DNA of 64,000 bases, taken from Triticum aestivum (taxonomy: Eukaryota; Streptophyta; Magnoliopsida; Poales; Poaceae). A program made the translations under genes and the position numbers. The stretch covers positions 357,294,696 to 357,358,695 of the forward strand of contig NC_057808.1 in assembly GCF_018294505.1 (NCBI RefSeq), read 5' to 3'. The notes under the pieces are model-generated. The model had not been told where the DNA came from. It did no database searches and worked only from the letters and a program-made list of their open reading frames with translations. This document shows positions 1-11,639 of this stretch, piece by piece. Numbering within the stretch: the stretch's first letter is position 1; each line of letters begins with the position of its first letter.

Positions 1-1077
1 ATTTTACAATTGAAGCAAATTACCATGCTGTTCAGGACTCTCAAAATAATATAAGTGAAGCATGAGAGATAAATAATTTCTATAAAATAAAACCACCACC
101 GTGCTCTAAAAGATATAAGTGAAGCACTAGAGCAAAAACTATATAGCTCAAAAGATATAAGTGAAGCACATAGAGTATTCAAACAAATTCCGAATCATGT
201 GTATCTCTCTCAAAAGGTGTGTACAGAAAGGATGATTGTGGTAAACTAAAAAGCAAAGACTCAAATCATACAAGACGCTCCAAGCAAAACACATATCATG
301 TGGTGAATAAAAATATTGCCCCAAGTAAAGTTACCGATAGATGAAGACGAAAGAGGGGATGCCTTCCGGGGCATCCCCAAGCTTAGGCTTTTGGTTGTCC
401 TTGAATTTTACCTTGGGGTGCCTTGGGCATCCCCAAGCTTAGGCTCTTGCCAATCCTTGTTCCATAATCCATCAAATCTTTACCCAAAACTTGAAAACTT
501 CACAACACAAAACTTAACAGGAAATCTCGTGAGCTCCGTTAGCGAAAGAAAAGAAAACACCAGTTCAAGGTACTGTAATGAACTCATTCTTTATTTATAT
601 TGGTGTTAAACCTACTGTATTCCAACTTCTGTATGGTTTATAAGCTCTTTTACTAGCCATAGGTTCATCAAAATAAGCAAACAACACACGGAAAACAGAA
701 TCTGTCAAAAACAGAACAGTCTGTAGTAATCTGTATCAAACGCAAACTTGTGGAACTCAGAAAGATCTACCAAAATAGGACGACCTGGATAATTTGTTTA
801 TTGATCTACTGCAATTGGAATCAGTATTTTATCACGTTCTGGTGATTTTAAAAAATTGTTTTCGTGAACAGAAAGTTTCTGGAATTTTCAGCAAGATCAA
901 ATAACTATCATCCAAGAAGATCCTATAGGTTTAACTTGGCACAAACACTAATTAAACATAAAAACACATCTAACCAGAGGCTATATCAAAGATTTATTTA
1001 ATAACAGCAAGGAAAAATATTGGGTTATCTCCCAACAAGCGCTTTTCTTTAAAGCCTTTTAGCTAGGTATTGAGATT

Positions 1078-2440
1078 TCAATGATGCTCACAAGAAAAAA
1101 AAAAGAATTGAAGCACAAAGAGAGCATCATAAAACACGTGACAAACACATCTAAGTCTAACATACTTCCTATGCATAGGCATCTTATAGGCAAACAAATT
1201 ATCATAGCAAGCAAAAACTAGCATATGCAAGGAAGTGGAAAGAAACAATAGCAATCTCAACATGACGAGAGGTAATTTTGTAACAGGAAACTTTCTACAA
1301 CCATATTTTCCTCTCTCATAATAATTACATGTGGGATCATAAGAAAATTCACCAAAATAGCTATCACAAAACATATTCTTAACACGATCCACATGTATGC
1401 AAAGTTGACATTCTTCCGAAATAGTGGGATTAACATTAACTAAAGTCATGACCTCTCCAAACCCACTTTTATCAAAAACTTCATAAGATTGAACATTCTC
1501 CGAATATGTGGGATCTAAAGTTGACACTCTTCCATACCCACTTTCAATATTATTGCAAATACTATTATCAATCTCATATTCATCATGGGGCTTAAATAAA
1601 TTTTCAAGATCATAAGAAGAATCACCCCAATCATGATCATTGCAACAAATAGTAGACATAGCAAAATTAGCATCCCCAAGCTTAGGGTTTTGCATATGAT
1701 TAGCACAACTGACATCAAGAGAATTTATAGTAAATATTTGCAATCATGCTTTTGATTCAAGGAACTATCAAGTATGGGTGCAATAGCAATAATCTCATGT
1801 TTATCATAAGGAACTATAGCAAATTCATCTCCATAAATATTGGCATCATGGCCATAAGAATAGCAAGCATCATGTTCATCAAGGGATATTTCAATCCAAT
1901 CATCGGAGTCATAATTATCTATAGATTCGTGCATATCATTATTTCTTCCAAAGCAACGGTCATTCTCTCAATAAATTCCTTAACATCGGCATTATGATCA
2001 TAGTTTTCATAGCAATATTTAAGTATGTCGGAATTTTCAGACTTGTAGAGAGTGATATCATACTTTTCAATCAAAGAAGCAACTTCATGAGCACCCTTAA
2101 AAACGACAAATTCTTGAATTTGTTCGATATCATAGTAACTATAAACACCCTTTCCATAAGAAGATAAGATTTCATTATCATTAAACTCACATAGGTAGGG
2201 AAGGTGTTTTTTAGGGTTCTTAGAGCAACAAGTAAAATCATAAATTTCACAAAGATTCCAAGCATAGCAAAGCAAACTATTTATTTGATACCATAAGAGC
2301 TTCCCCTTTTCAGACAAATGATGACGCACAAAATGAGCATGCTCATCTAAAGATTTCCCATCAACTAGGCTAGTTGGGGTTTCAACATGAGCGCATAAGG
2401 ATCGAAGATGATCCAAGTAGAACACTTTAAGTGGATCCAT
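1078..2440 (-). pseudogene. Gypsy-element ORF of unknown function, broken into three frames
   Basis: Three overlapping minus-strand frames (2440-1919, 1934-1725, 1743-1078) read as one protein of roughly 450 residues interrupted by two frameshifts. The first starts MDPLKVFYLDHL. The last contains an acidic region with the phrase NPTISEECQLC and a hydrophobic stretch near its end (LVMLRLLLFLSTSLHMLVFA). I recognise this as a protein type carried by Sabrina/WHAM-like Gypsy elements of wheat. I see no capsid, protease or reverse transcriptase motif, so no biochemical function is assigned. It lies just downstream of the primer-binding site, where gag is expected. The complete relative at 56-63 kb carries a different, gag-like ORF at the equivalent place. 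Confidence 0.55.
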
Positions 2441-2642
2441 ATCAATAAATTTTTAGCAAGCAAAGATGCAAGCAAATAGAAGGCACATGGAAACACAAGC
2501 AAAAAGACATACGGGAAGAAGGCGAAGAAAAGGAAAAGGTGAAGTGGGGGAGAGGAAAACGAGAGGCAAATGGCAAATAATGTAATTCGAGGGATACGAG
2601 TTTGTGATGGGTACTTGGTATGTCTTGACTTGTGCGTAGACA

Positions 2643-2659
2643 TCCCGGCAACGGCGCCA
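2643..2659 (-). other. Primer-binding site complementary to tRNA-Asp
   Basis: The bases TCCCGGCAACGGCGCCA equal the 3' end of plant tRNA-Asp(GUC) including CCA, next to the LTR after a short spacer. On the coding (minus) strand this is the minus-strand DNA primer site. It fixes the LTR at 2671-4255 as the 5' LTR of the leftward element. Confidence 0.7.
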
Positions 2660-2670
2660 GAAATCCTTCT

Positions 2671-4255
2671 TGCTACCTCTTGAGCACTGCGTTGGTTTTT
2701 CCCTTGAAGAGGAAAAGGTGATGCAGTAAAGTAGAGTAAGTATTTCCCTCAGTTTTTCAGAACCAAGGTATCAATCCAGTAGGAGACCACGCTCAAGTCC
2801 CTTGCACCTACACAAACAAATAAGAACCTTGCAACCAACGCAATAAAGGGGTTGTCAATCCCTTCACGGCCACTTGCAAAAGTGAGATCTGATAGAGATG
2901 ATAAGATAATATTTTTGGTATTTTTATGATAAAGATTAAAAGTAAAGATTGCAAAACAAACGGTAATAGAAATCGCTAGTTGACAGGAGATTAATATGAT
3001 GGAAAAATAGACCCGGGGGCCATAGGTTTCACTAGTGGCTTCTCTCAAGATAGCATAAGTATTACGGTGGGTGAACAAATTACTGTTGAGCAATTGATAG
3101 AATTGAGCATAGTTATGAGAATATCTAGGTATGATCATGTATATAGGCATCACGTCCGTGACAAGTAGACCGACTCCTGCCTGCATCTACTACTATTACT
3201 CCACACATCGGCCGCTATCCAGCATGCATCTAGAGTATTAAGTTCATAAGAACAGAGTAACACTTTAAGCAAGATGACATGGCCTAGAGGGATAAACTCA
3301 TGCAATATGATATAAACCCCATATTTTTATCCTCGATGGCAACAATACAATATGTGTCGTTTCCCCTACTGTCACTGGGATCGAGCACCGCAAGATTGAA
3401 CCCAAAGCTAAGCACTTCTCCCATTGCAAGAAAGATCAATCTAGTAGGCCAAACCAAACTGATAATTCGAAGAGACTTGCAAAGATAACCAATCATACAT
3501 AAAAGAATTCAGAGGAGATTCAAATATTGTTCATAGATAATCTGGATCATAAACCCACAATTCATTGGATCTCGACAAACACACCACAAAAGAAGATTAC
3601 ATCGAATAGATCTCCAAGAGAATCGAGGAGAACTTTGTATTGAGATCCAAAGAGAGAGAAGAAGCCATCTAGCTAATAACTATGGACCCGAAGGTCTGAG
3701 GTAAACTACTCACACATCATCGGAGAGGCTATGGTGTTGATGTAGAAGCCCTCCATGATCAATGCCCCCTCCGGCGGAGCACCGGAAAAGGCCCCAAGAT
3801 GGGATCTCACGGGTACAGAAGGTTGCGGCAGTGGAATTAGGTTTTCGTGGTGCGCTCCGATGGTTTGGGGGTACGTAGGTATATATAGGAGGAAGAATTA
3901 GGTCGGTGGAGCCACGAGGGGCCCACGAGGGTGGAGGGCGCGCCCAGGGGGTAGGCGCGCCCCCTGCCTCGTGGCTTCCTGGTTGGTTGCTTGACGTCCA
4001 CTCCAAGTCCTCTGGATCACGTTTGTTCCAAAAATAACTCTCCCGAAGGTTTCATTCCGTTTGGACTCCATTTGATATTCTTTTTCTGCGAAACACCGAA
4101 TTAGGCAAAAAACAGCAATTTGGGTTGGGCCTCCGGTTAATAGGTGAGTCCCAAAAATAATACAAAAGTGTATAAATAATCCCATTAAACATCCAAAACA
4201 GAATATATAATAGCATGGAACAATCAAAAATTATAGATACGTTGGAGACGTATCA
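2671..4255 (-). repeat. Sabrina-like Gypsy LTR shared by two internal domains
   Basis: A 1585-bp LTR; on the minus strand it runs from TGATACGTCTCC to GAGGTAGCA. It has a TATA-like TATATATACC (minus strand, about 3880-3890) and aligns along its whole length with the LTRs at 56093-57687 and 61563-63147. Left of it lies a primer-binding site, as beside a 5' LTR. Right of it lies GCATCCCCAAGCTTAATTCC, the sequence found beside the 3' LTR in the complete element (57688). It is therefore the middle LTR of an LTR-internal-LTR-internal array. ORFs read inside it, such as 3710-4006 and 3898-4227, are shadows. Confidence 0.8.
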
Positions 4256-6242
4256 AGCATCCCCAAGCTTAATTCCTGCTCGTCCTCGAGTAGGTAAATG
4301 ATAAAAACAGAATTTTTGATGTGGAATGCTTCTTAGCATAATTTTCAATGTAATTCTTTTTATTGTGGCATGAATATTTAGATCCGAAAGATTCAAGATA
4401 AAAGTTTAATATTGACATAAAAACAATAATACTTCAGACATGCTAATCAAGTAATTATGCCTTATCAAAATAACATAGCCAAAGAAAGCTTATCCCTACA
4501 AAATCATATAGTTAGGCCATGTTTCAATTCCGTCACACAAAACGTTCTCATCATGCATAACCCCGATGACAAGCCGAGCAATTGGTTCATACTTTTTAAC
4601 GCGCTTCAACCTTTTCAACCCTTACGCAATACATGAGCGCAAGCCATGGATATAGCACTATGGGTGGAATAAAGTATAATCACAGGGGTTATGTGAGAAG
4701 ACAAAAAGGTAGAAAGTCTCACATTGACGCGGCTAATCAATAGGCTATGGAGATGCCCATCAATTGATGTCAATGAGAGGAGTAGGGATTGCCATGCAAC
4801 AGATGCACTAGAGCTATAAATATATGAAAGATCAGCAAAAGAAACTAAGTGGGTGTGCATCCAACTTGCTTGCTCAAGAAGACCTAGGCATTTTGAGGAA
4901 GCCCATCATTGGAATATACAAGCCAAGTTCTATAATGAAAAATTCCCACTAGTATATGAAAGTGACAACATAGGAGACTCTCTATCATGAAGATCACGGT
5001 GCTACTTTGAAGCACAAGTGTGGAAAAGGATAGTAACATTGTCCCTTCTCTCTTTTTCTCTCATTTTTTGGGGCCTTATCTTTTTTTTTCTTTGGCCTCT
5101 TTTTTTAATTTAGTCCGGAATCTCATCCCGACTTGTGGGGGAATCATAGTCTCCATCATCCTTTCCTCACAAGGGACAATGCTCTAATAATGATGATCAT
5201 CACACTTTTATTTACTTACAACTCAAGAATTACAACTCAATACTTAGAGCAAAATATGACTCTATGTGAATGCCTCCGGCGGTGTACCGGGATATGCAAT
5301 GAATCAAGAGTGACATGTATGAAAAAATAATGGATGGTGGCTTTGCCACAAGTACGATGTCAACTACATGATCATGCAAAGCAATATGACAATGATGGAG
5401 CATGTCATAATAAACGGAACGGTGGAAAGTTGCATGGCAATATATCTCGGAATGGCTATGGAAATGCCATGATAGGTATGTATGGTGGCTGTTTTGAGGA
5501 AGATATAAGGAGGTTTATGTGTGATAGAGCGTATCATATCACGGGGTTTGGATGCACCGGCGAAGTTTGCACCAACTCTCAAGGCGAGAAAGGGAAATGC
5601 ATGGTTCCGTAGAGGCTAGAAAATTGTGGAAGGTCGAGAGTGTGTATTATCCATGGACTCACATTAGTCATAAAGAACTCATATACTTATTGCAAAAGTT
5701 TATTAGCCCTCGAAGCAAAGTACTACTATGCATGCCCCTAGAGGGATATATTGGTAGGACAAGACCATCGCTCGTCCCCGACCGCCACTCATAAGGAAAG
5801 CAATAAAAGAACACCTTATATGTCAAAATTGTCACACAACTTTTACCATACGTGCATGGTACGGGACTTGCCAACCTTAACACAAGTATTTCTTAATTTC
5901 ACAATTACTCAACTAGCACACTCTAATATTACCACCTTTATATCTCAAAACACTTATCAAGTATCAAACTTCTCATGATATTCAATGAACTCAATATGGA
6001 AGTTTTTATTATGCTCATCTTGGATGCCTATCACAATCGGATTAATTTCACAATTGAAGCAAATTACCATGCTGTTTAAGACTCTCAAAATAATATAAGT
6101 GAAGCATGAGAGATCAATAATTTCTATAAAAAAACCACCACCATGCTCTAAAAGATATAAGTGAAGCACTAGAGCAAAAACTATATAGCTCAAAAGATAT
6201 AAGTGAAGCACATAGAGTATTCTAACAAATTCCGAATCATGT
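4256..6242 (-). mobile_element. 3' internal part of a second Sabrina-like copy, truncated at 6242
   Basis: The sequence aligns collinearly with 57688-59590 of the complete element, beginning with the segment next to the 3' LTR. No ORF has a recognisable domain; small ORFs here are not conserved in frame between the copies. Homology stops abruptly after TTCCGAATCATGTGT near 6242, where the complete copy continues CTCTCTCTCAAAAGG. The right-hand 5' LTR and coding part of this copy are gone, so 6242/6243 is a deletion or recombination junction with CACTA A and not an insertion boundary. Confidence 0.7.
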
Positions 6243-6349
6243 GTGCCAGATCTAATTTAAAGAAGGGGTTCAATACATATATATGAGTGAAACTCAACAC
6301 AATTGATGGTAATAAAATAAAATTGTGAATATTGTTTACGTACTTCAAA

Positions 6350-9300
6350 TTGTTTGTCAGAGAAGCCCCGCTCAGAGGTTGAGTGGCGAATGAAATCGCA
6401 AATGTAGTATCAACATAAATTAGTCCCGCCTGCCTGCCACAAGCACTTTACGAGAATAGAGTTCAATCAAACTGATAATCAAGCATGATAATGGTATTGA
6501 TGAAACTAGAATCAATGAGAGATGCGCGGGACTAGCTAGTACTACTTACTTTAGGGTGTGTAAATTGCAGCTCGTTCTTCAGACCAAGAACCATTCCGGT
6601 GATCTTTTTCCAAACCCTGCCTGGCAAAGAAAATGATTACTTGATATCAGGAAATGAACGAAAGTTGCCGATATGGTGCGATAATGATTGAACTTACTTC
6701 TGGAGCATTGCAGTCATGTCCGCATAATCCTTGGGATATTTACGTCTCGAGTCTAAGACAGTTACTACTCCCCCGTCAAGCTTAATGGATAGCAGAATAA
6801 AGTGGAACCTACGCACGCATAACTCATCAATCATAGTACTTAACTTCGAGTAAGCAAAACCGAATATGCACAAGATAGTAACACTCACTTGAAGTTGTAA
6901 GGAAAGAGTATTTCCCTTTTGTTTTGATGTCGAAGGGATGCTTTTAGCAAGTTTTTCTCAGTATCTTCAACTCTTTTTTCTACCATCCATTCATTTACGG
7001 TATTTGGGCTAATGAACCCAATGTCATAGATTTGTCCTCTTTTTCATTCGGCAATCTTCAATCTGCATAATATAGTGAGGAAAATTATATACACATGTAA
7101 TGAACGAGCTGAGCTAGAGACTTAATTACAGAAGTAATACTTACAGACAATAACAAGTCATGAGTTGTTTGTCGAGGGCCTCTTGATTGAATAACTGAAA
7201 TAATTCCACAAATTCAATAGGCATCACGTCGACTCCAATGAAGTCGTGCTCATCTTTAATTCTCACCATCATAATATCGGTCCCATCCTTCCTGCAGCTT
7301 TCCAAGTACCAGTCATGCAATCTTCGCATCGTCGTTGCTAGATGAGGGAGCTGATCAGGTTTGACGAGAGGCTTCCCGTGCTCGTATCTAAAGGTCTCTA
7401 CTACCTCAGCCGTCTCAAACTGTACATCATCGCCCACGTAATCACCAAGAGTGGTACCAGGCAGTAGCCCCGGATGATTAGTGATATCGCTAGACACCTT
7501 GAGCGAGGGGCACGATTGCTTCTCCTATTCGCCGAGCTGGGGAATTGTTTTCCCACTTCTTCGTCTTGTAGCACTGGTAGTACTTCCTGACGTTCGTGCT
7601 TGATCATATGTCTTTTCAATACAACAATCATAGTTGGATTGCAGTGGAGGCGGTGGTGGTCGCTTAAGGGCATGCAGAGTGCACTTCGCTTTCACTAGAT
7701 CTATTGTTTCCTTCGGAGGTGGACATTTCCATTCAAAATGGGCTTGCACTTGGGCAACCACGATGTCCTTGTTTTCCTCATCAGTCCTCTCATATGGTTT
7801 ATTTGGAGGAGCCCTAAGGCTTGGACCAAATTTGAATTTCTTCCCGCCTGTTGTACTGCTAACGACCGGAGCGGCGACGGCTCTCTTCCGCTGCTGCTGA
7901 GGCGGCGAAGTCCGCTGACACGCCGGAGACAGCTGAGGCGGAAGAGGACTCTACAGAGGGGCCTCCCTCGTCGGAGACGGTGGAGACATCTCACGCACCG
8001 GAGACGACTCGGGCAGCTGAGACGGCTGAGCTAGATTGTGAGGAGTCTGCTGAGGGGTCTCCTTCGGCTGAGTCTGCTGAGGCGGCGTCTAGTTTGGAAG
8101 CTTGATGTTCTCCTTTCTCCATAGACATGTACTCCTTGAGGCATTTTCCAGAAGCATCTCCCCTTCACCTGTAGGGTACTCAAGCTCTAGCCCCTCAAAT
8201 CCCTCCATTATTTCATCCACCCCGACAATAGCAAAGACATGTGGAATCGGACGGCAATGGAAAGTTCCCTCAGCTCGAGGAGGTAAGACAGAGCCGACCG
8301 CCGCCTTCAAGGTCAGGTTCTGGCATTTCGCCATTAGCACACAATGTTCATTCTCCGTGATACAATCCACGGGGTAGCGAGGAGCCGTACTATCAGGCTG
8401 AACGAGCTCTGTGGAATCCACACTGCTTCTCCGCTGAGATGGTGGGGTAGCTTCGAGGGCAATGTCGAACGAAGGATCTTCGTTCCGCTGAGATGGTTGG
8501 CCGGTAGCTTGCTGGCTCTCAAGTTCCTCTAGTTTCGCTAATCTTGCATTGATCTTCTGCATTTCGCTTGCTTCATCTTTCTTCTTTCTCTCTCGGCTTC
8601 TATAACCACCGCTGTCGAGAAACCCATGCACCCACGGAACGGAGCCTGATGTCCCTCGTGTTCGTCTAGGATGTTTAGGATTCCCAAGGGCCTCTGTCAG
8701 CTTGTCCTTCTCTATGTCGGGATGGAACCTCCCTTCCTGCGCTGCCTTGATTGCTTCCTCAAGCTTCTTGACGGGTATTGCAAGTTGAGCTTTCGTCCAA
8801 ACACACTTCCCTGATTCTGGGTCCAAAGTTCCCCCAACCCCGAAGAACCAAGTCCTTGACCGATCTGGCCAGTGCAACGTCGCTGGTTGGACCCCTTTAG
8901 CAAGTAGGTCTTGCTCAGCTTTGTCCCACGTAGGCCGGGCTTTGCTGTAGCCACCTGACCCCGTAACATGGTGATACTGCTTCTTTGCAGCATTTTGCTT
9001 GGTTGTCAGTAACCTTTGCTTGGCCTTCTCCGATTTCTTGTAGGCCACAAATGTGGGCCAGTGATCTCTTATCTTCTCATATTTACCGGTGAATTCTGGT
9101 GTCTCGTCTTTGTCGACAAACGTTTTCTTCAATTCTTTTGTTCCAGTTCTTGAATAGTTCTGCCATCTTCTTAAGAGCAAACGCCTTGACCTTTCACTGT
9201 ATAACTGGGTTATTCGGATTCTCCTCTGGCGGTAGGCTGAAATTTCTCATCAGGGAGTTCCAAAGATCATCTTTTAGTCTATCTTGGACATATGAAACTT

Positions 9301-9846
9301 CAGGGTCCTTCTTCTTATTCCATTCTTGGATACTGATCGGGATGCTGTCCCTAACAACAACTCTGCACTGATGTACAAATGTGTCCTTGGTCCGCTTGGG
9401 AGCAATCGGTTGGCCATCTTGAGCGACTTCTTTGATCATGAACCTTTCATCCCGGCACAACCTTTTCTTCGAGCCTCGTCTCCTTACGGAAGTTTGGCTC
9501 AATCTAGAGGGCTAAAAGAAGAAAGAAGCGTTAATGTATATGTACATACAAAACAATTAATGCATCAAGTCAGCAGAGGCATAATTAATATATATATATA
9601 TACCTCGACGGACTTTGCAATTGTTAAGGCTCCCTCCTCCATTCGGTCACCGGAGCCGTCATGATCTCCTTCCTCCTCCATTCGGTCACCGGAGCCGTCC
9701 TAATCTCCTTCCTCCTGCATTGGATCACCGGAGCCGTCATCCTCTCTTTCCCGACCATCGGTGTCCTTGAGAAATGACAAGGTGATATCACCTCCATCAT
9801 GGATTATATCCCCCAACAACTCTTCTTTTTCTAAGTCTCTGTCCAT
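6350..9846 (-). pseudogene. CACTA ORF2: transposase-associated protein with Ulp1-like cysteine protease, broken
   Basis: The second gene of CACTA A; its role in transposition is not established. The probable start is 9846 (MDRDLEKEELL), followed by acidic 13-residue repeats. Segment 9502-9194 and then 9180-8089 carry the plant transposase_24-like region and a DUF8039-like block (phrase DCITENEHCVLMA). A proline-rich linker and an exon at 7497-7141 follow, then small exons of a C48/Ulp1-type protease: His at 6804-6802 (FHFILL), Asp at 6753-6751 (VLDS), Cys at 6415-6413 (TNLC). Breaks: TAG at 9702-9700, a stop at 9196-9194 with a frameshift just after, TAG at 8091-8089, and TGA at 6412-6410 directly after the catalytic Cys. 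Exon limits inside the protease are inferred. Confidence 0.75.
9631..9741 (-). repeat. 39-bp (13-codon) tandem repeat in ORF2 N-terminus
   Basis: Three imperfect copies begin at about 9641, 9680 and 9719. On the minus strand each encodes an acidic DGSGDRMEEEGD-type unit. The middle junction carries the TAG at 9702-9700. Confidence 0.75.
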
Positions 9847-9990
9847 AGTTTCTACAAATATTACAACATGGCAATATACAAACATGAGAGATGGATTAGT
9901 GGCAAACATGGACTTAATCACAACAAGGAATCATATGCATATGAGCAATGGATTAGTGGCAAACATCATGCAAAGTTTACTGGTTTTATA

Positions 9991-10520
9991 ACAGTCAGTT
10001 TCAGATGATCGTCAAGGACTCCTCCCCCCTCATGTATGAGTTATCAGGGATATGTTGAATTCCTGAGAGAGATAGGGGTGTTCTAACGCGGCACAACACG
10101 ATATAGGTGAAAGGGGAAAACATCGGGAATGTTTTCCCGAAGTCTGCATTTTCGGACAGATGAACCGGAGGGGAACGGTTCCAGGTTCGCTATGCTAGCT
10201 GCTTGTGATAGTCAGTTTCAGACGATGTCGAGGACTCCTCCCTCCTCATGTCTGATGAGTCATCCTATCTTTCGAGAGAGGATACTTTGTGGACCGCGTC
10301 TCTCATGGTCGTCGACGATACTTGCGGACCCCCCTCATGTCGAAGTTATCTGGGATATGTTGAATTCTTGAGAGAGTTAGGGTGTTCTAATGCAGCACTA
10401 CACAATATGGGTAAAGGGGGATAACATCCGGGAATGTTTTCCCGAAGTCTGCATTTTCGGATAGATGAACCAGAGGGGCGGTTCCATGTTCGCTATGCTA
10501 GCTGCTTGTTAGATGATCGC
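9991..10520. repeat. Diverged direct duplication in the region upstream of ORF2
   Basis: The segment from CAGTCAGTTTCAGA to GCTATGCTAGCTGCTTG occurs twice (9991-10207 and about 10211-10510), the second copy carrying an extra ~90 bp. Shared phrases include GGGAATGTTTTCCCGAAGTC. No ORF with a recognisable product is seen. Confidence 0.7.
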
Positions 10521-10609
10521 CATTGATCTATAGTTCTAACGGACACACTTCACATAAGTGTTTTACATGGACAAAAAATTCTTACTTTGTTACAAACATA
10601 TGAACATAT

Positions 10610-10900
10610 GAACATTTTCTATATACATCAATCCATCCATCCATACATATACATGGACAAAAAAATTCTATGAACATAAAAAAATTTAAGAAAAAAAATT
10701 CTATGAACATAAAAAAATTTCTATATACACCAATCCATCCACCCATCCATATATACATACATCATCCATCCATCTATATGAAAAAAAATTAAGATTTTTT
10801 TATGAACATCAAAAAAATTCTATATACATCAATCCATCCATCCATATATACATACATCAATCCATCCATCTATATGAAAAAAATTTAAGAAAAAAAATCT
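10610..10900. repeat. AT-rich low-complexity tract with CATC microsatellites
   Basis: Alternating blocks of (ATCC)n/(CATA)n and A-runs are repeated four to five times with small variations. Nothing coding is visible. It separates the duplicated segment from a GC-rich leader-like stretch at 10901-11204. Confidence 0.7.
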
Positions 10901-11220
10901 ATGAACATGAAAATGCAAGGCAGCTGGGGCGTGCGGCGGCTAAGCAGCAGGGGTAGGGCGGCGGCGGCAGCGCAGGGCAGGGGCGACGGTGGCAGCGCAG
11001 GGGAAGAAGGGGCGGAGCTCACTTGGGGTGCAGCGTCGAGGGCGGCGATGTGGAGAGTGCGGGCTTGGGGTAGGGCATCGGCATCAGGAGGGCGGCACGG
11101 CAGTCTGGCGGCGTCGGCGGCGGGGTAGGGCGGGCAGCAGCCTGGCGGTGCGGGGTAGAGTATAGACGTCGGGAGGAGAATGGGAGGTTGGGGAAAATTT
11201 CTTAAGTATTGGCTTATATA
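10901..11220 (-). other. GC-rich leader-like stretch with a TATA motif (minus strand)
   Basis: On the minus strand, TATATAAGCC (about 11212-11221) is followed by pyrimidine-rich then CGG/CCG-rich sequence, resembling a core promoter and 5' leader for ORF2. The plus-strand ORF at 10901-11128 is a composition artefact. No protein is supported. Confidence 0.4.
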
Positions 11221-11228
11221 CCCAAACC

Positions 11229-11425
11229 TTTAGTCCCGGTTGGTGGCTCGAACCGGGAAGAAAGGCCCCCCTTTCGTCCCGGTTGGAGCCACCAACCGGA
11301 ACTAAATGTCAATTTCTGCAGCCCAAAGGGCGGGAAGCAGAGACCTTTGGTCCCAGTTGGTGGCTCGAACCGGGACGAAAGGGGGGCCTTTCGTCCTGGT
11401 TCGAGCCACCAACCGGGACCAAAGG
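11229..11425. repeat. Two adjacent long hairpins of CACTA subterminal type
   Basis: Hairpin 1 (11229-11306) pairs TTTAGTCCCGGTTGGTGGCT with its near-complement ending ACTAAA. Hairpin 2 (11344-11425) pairs CCTTTGGTCCCAGTTGGTGG with CCACCAACCGGGACCAAAGG; the stem is about 39 bp with few mismatches and a 4-base loop. The same GTCCCGGTT motifs occur at the element's right terminus (36180-36440). Such motifs normally lie within a few hundred bases of CACTA ends, but I find no CACTG terminus beside these. Confidence 0.75.
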
Positions 11426-11450
11426 GCTATGCTGCCGCATCCATAAGTTT

Positions 11451-11494
11451 AGTCCTACCTTGCTAATTGAGAGGGGCTCGGAGTTGTTTATAAG
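11451..11494 (+). promoter_or_regulatory. Degenerate USE plus TATA, Pol III snRNA-promoter-like
   Basis: AGTCCTACCTTG (11451-11462) matches the plant snRNA upstream sequence element RTCCCACATCG at about 8 of 11 positions. TTTATAAG (11487-11494) follows about 25 bp later, which is the spacing of Pol III-type plant snRNA promoters rather than the longer Pol II spacing. The sequence after it (11495-11640) does not resemble U6, U3 or 7SL to me. It may be chance or a CACTA-borne relic. Confidence 0.3.
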
Positions 11495-11639
11495 CGCTGC
11501 AACCGCTACCCTCTCAAGCTCCTCTCTACTGCAGGAGTACATGCCTATCTGACACCCTGTTGGGCCTGCTTGCACTATGGGCCTGCATCCTGGTCCATTT
11601 CTAGAGTTTCTAGTCATATGCAGGTCGTGGTGGCTAGTA

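Larger units (their letters stand above)
1..2670 (-). mobile_element. Sabrina-like Gypsy internal domain (partial, runs off left edge)
   Basis: This is internal sequence of a minus-strand Gypsy element whose 5' LTR is the LTR at 2671-4255. A primer-binding site abuts that LTR, and broken ORFs follow at 2440-1078. Bases 1-1070 contain no recognisable protein. They match, base for base over long stretches, the non-coding internal region of the complete element at 59400-60480, for example the repeated phrase AGATATAAGTGAAGCA. Bases 1-205 also match 6047-6245. The 3' LTR of this copy must lie left of the window. Naming it Sabrina-like rests on recognising the LTR; the WHAM family is a close alternative. 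Confidence 0.75.
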
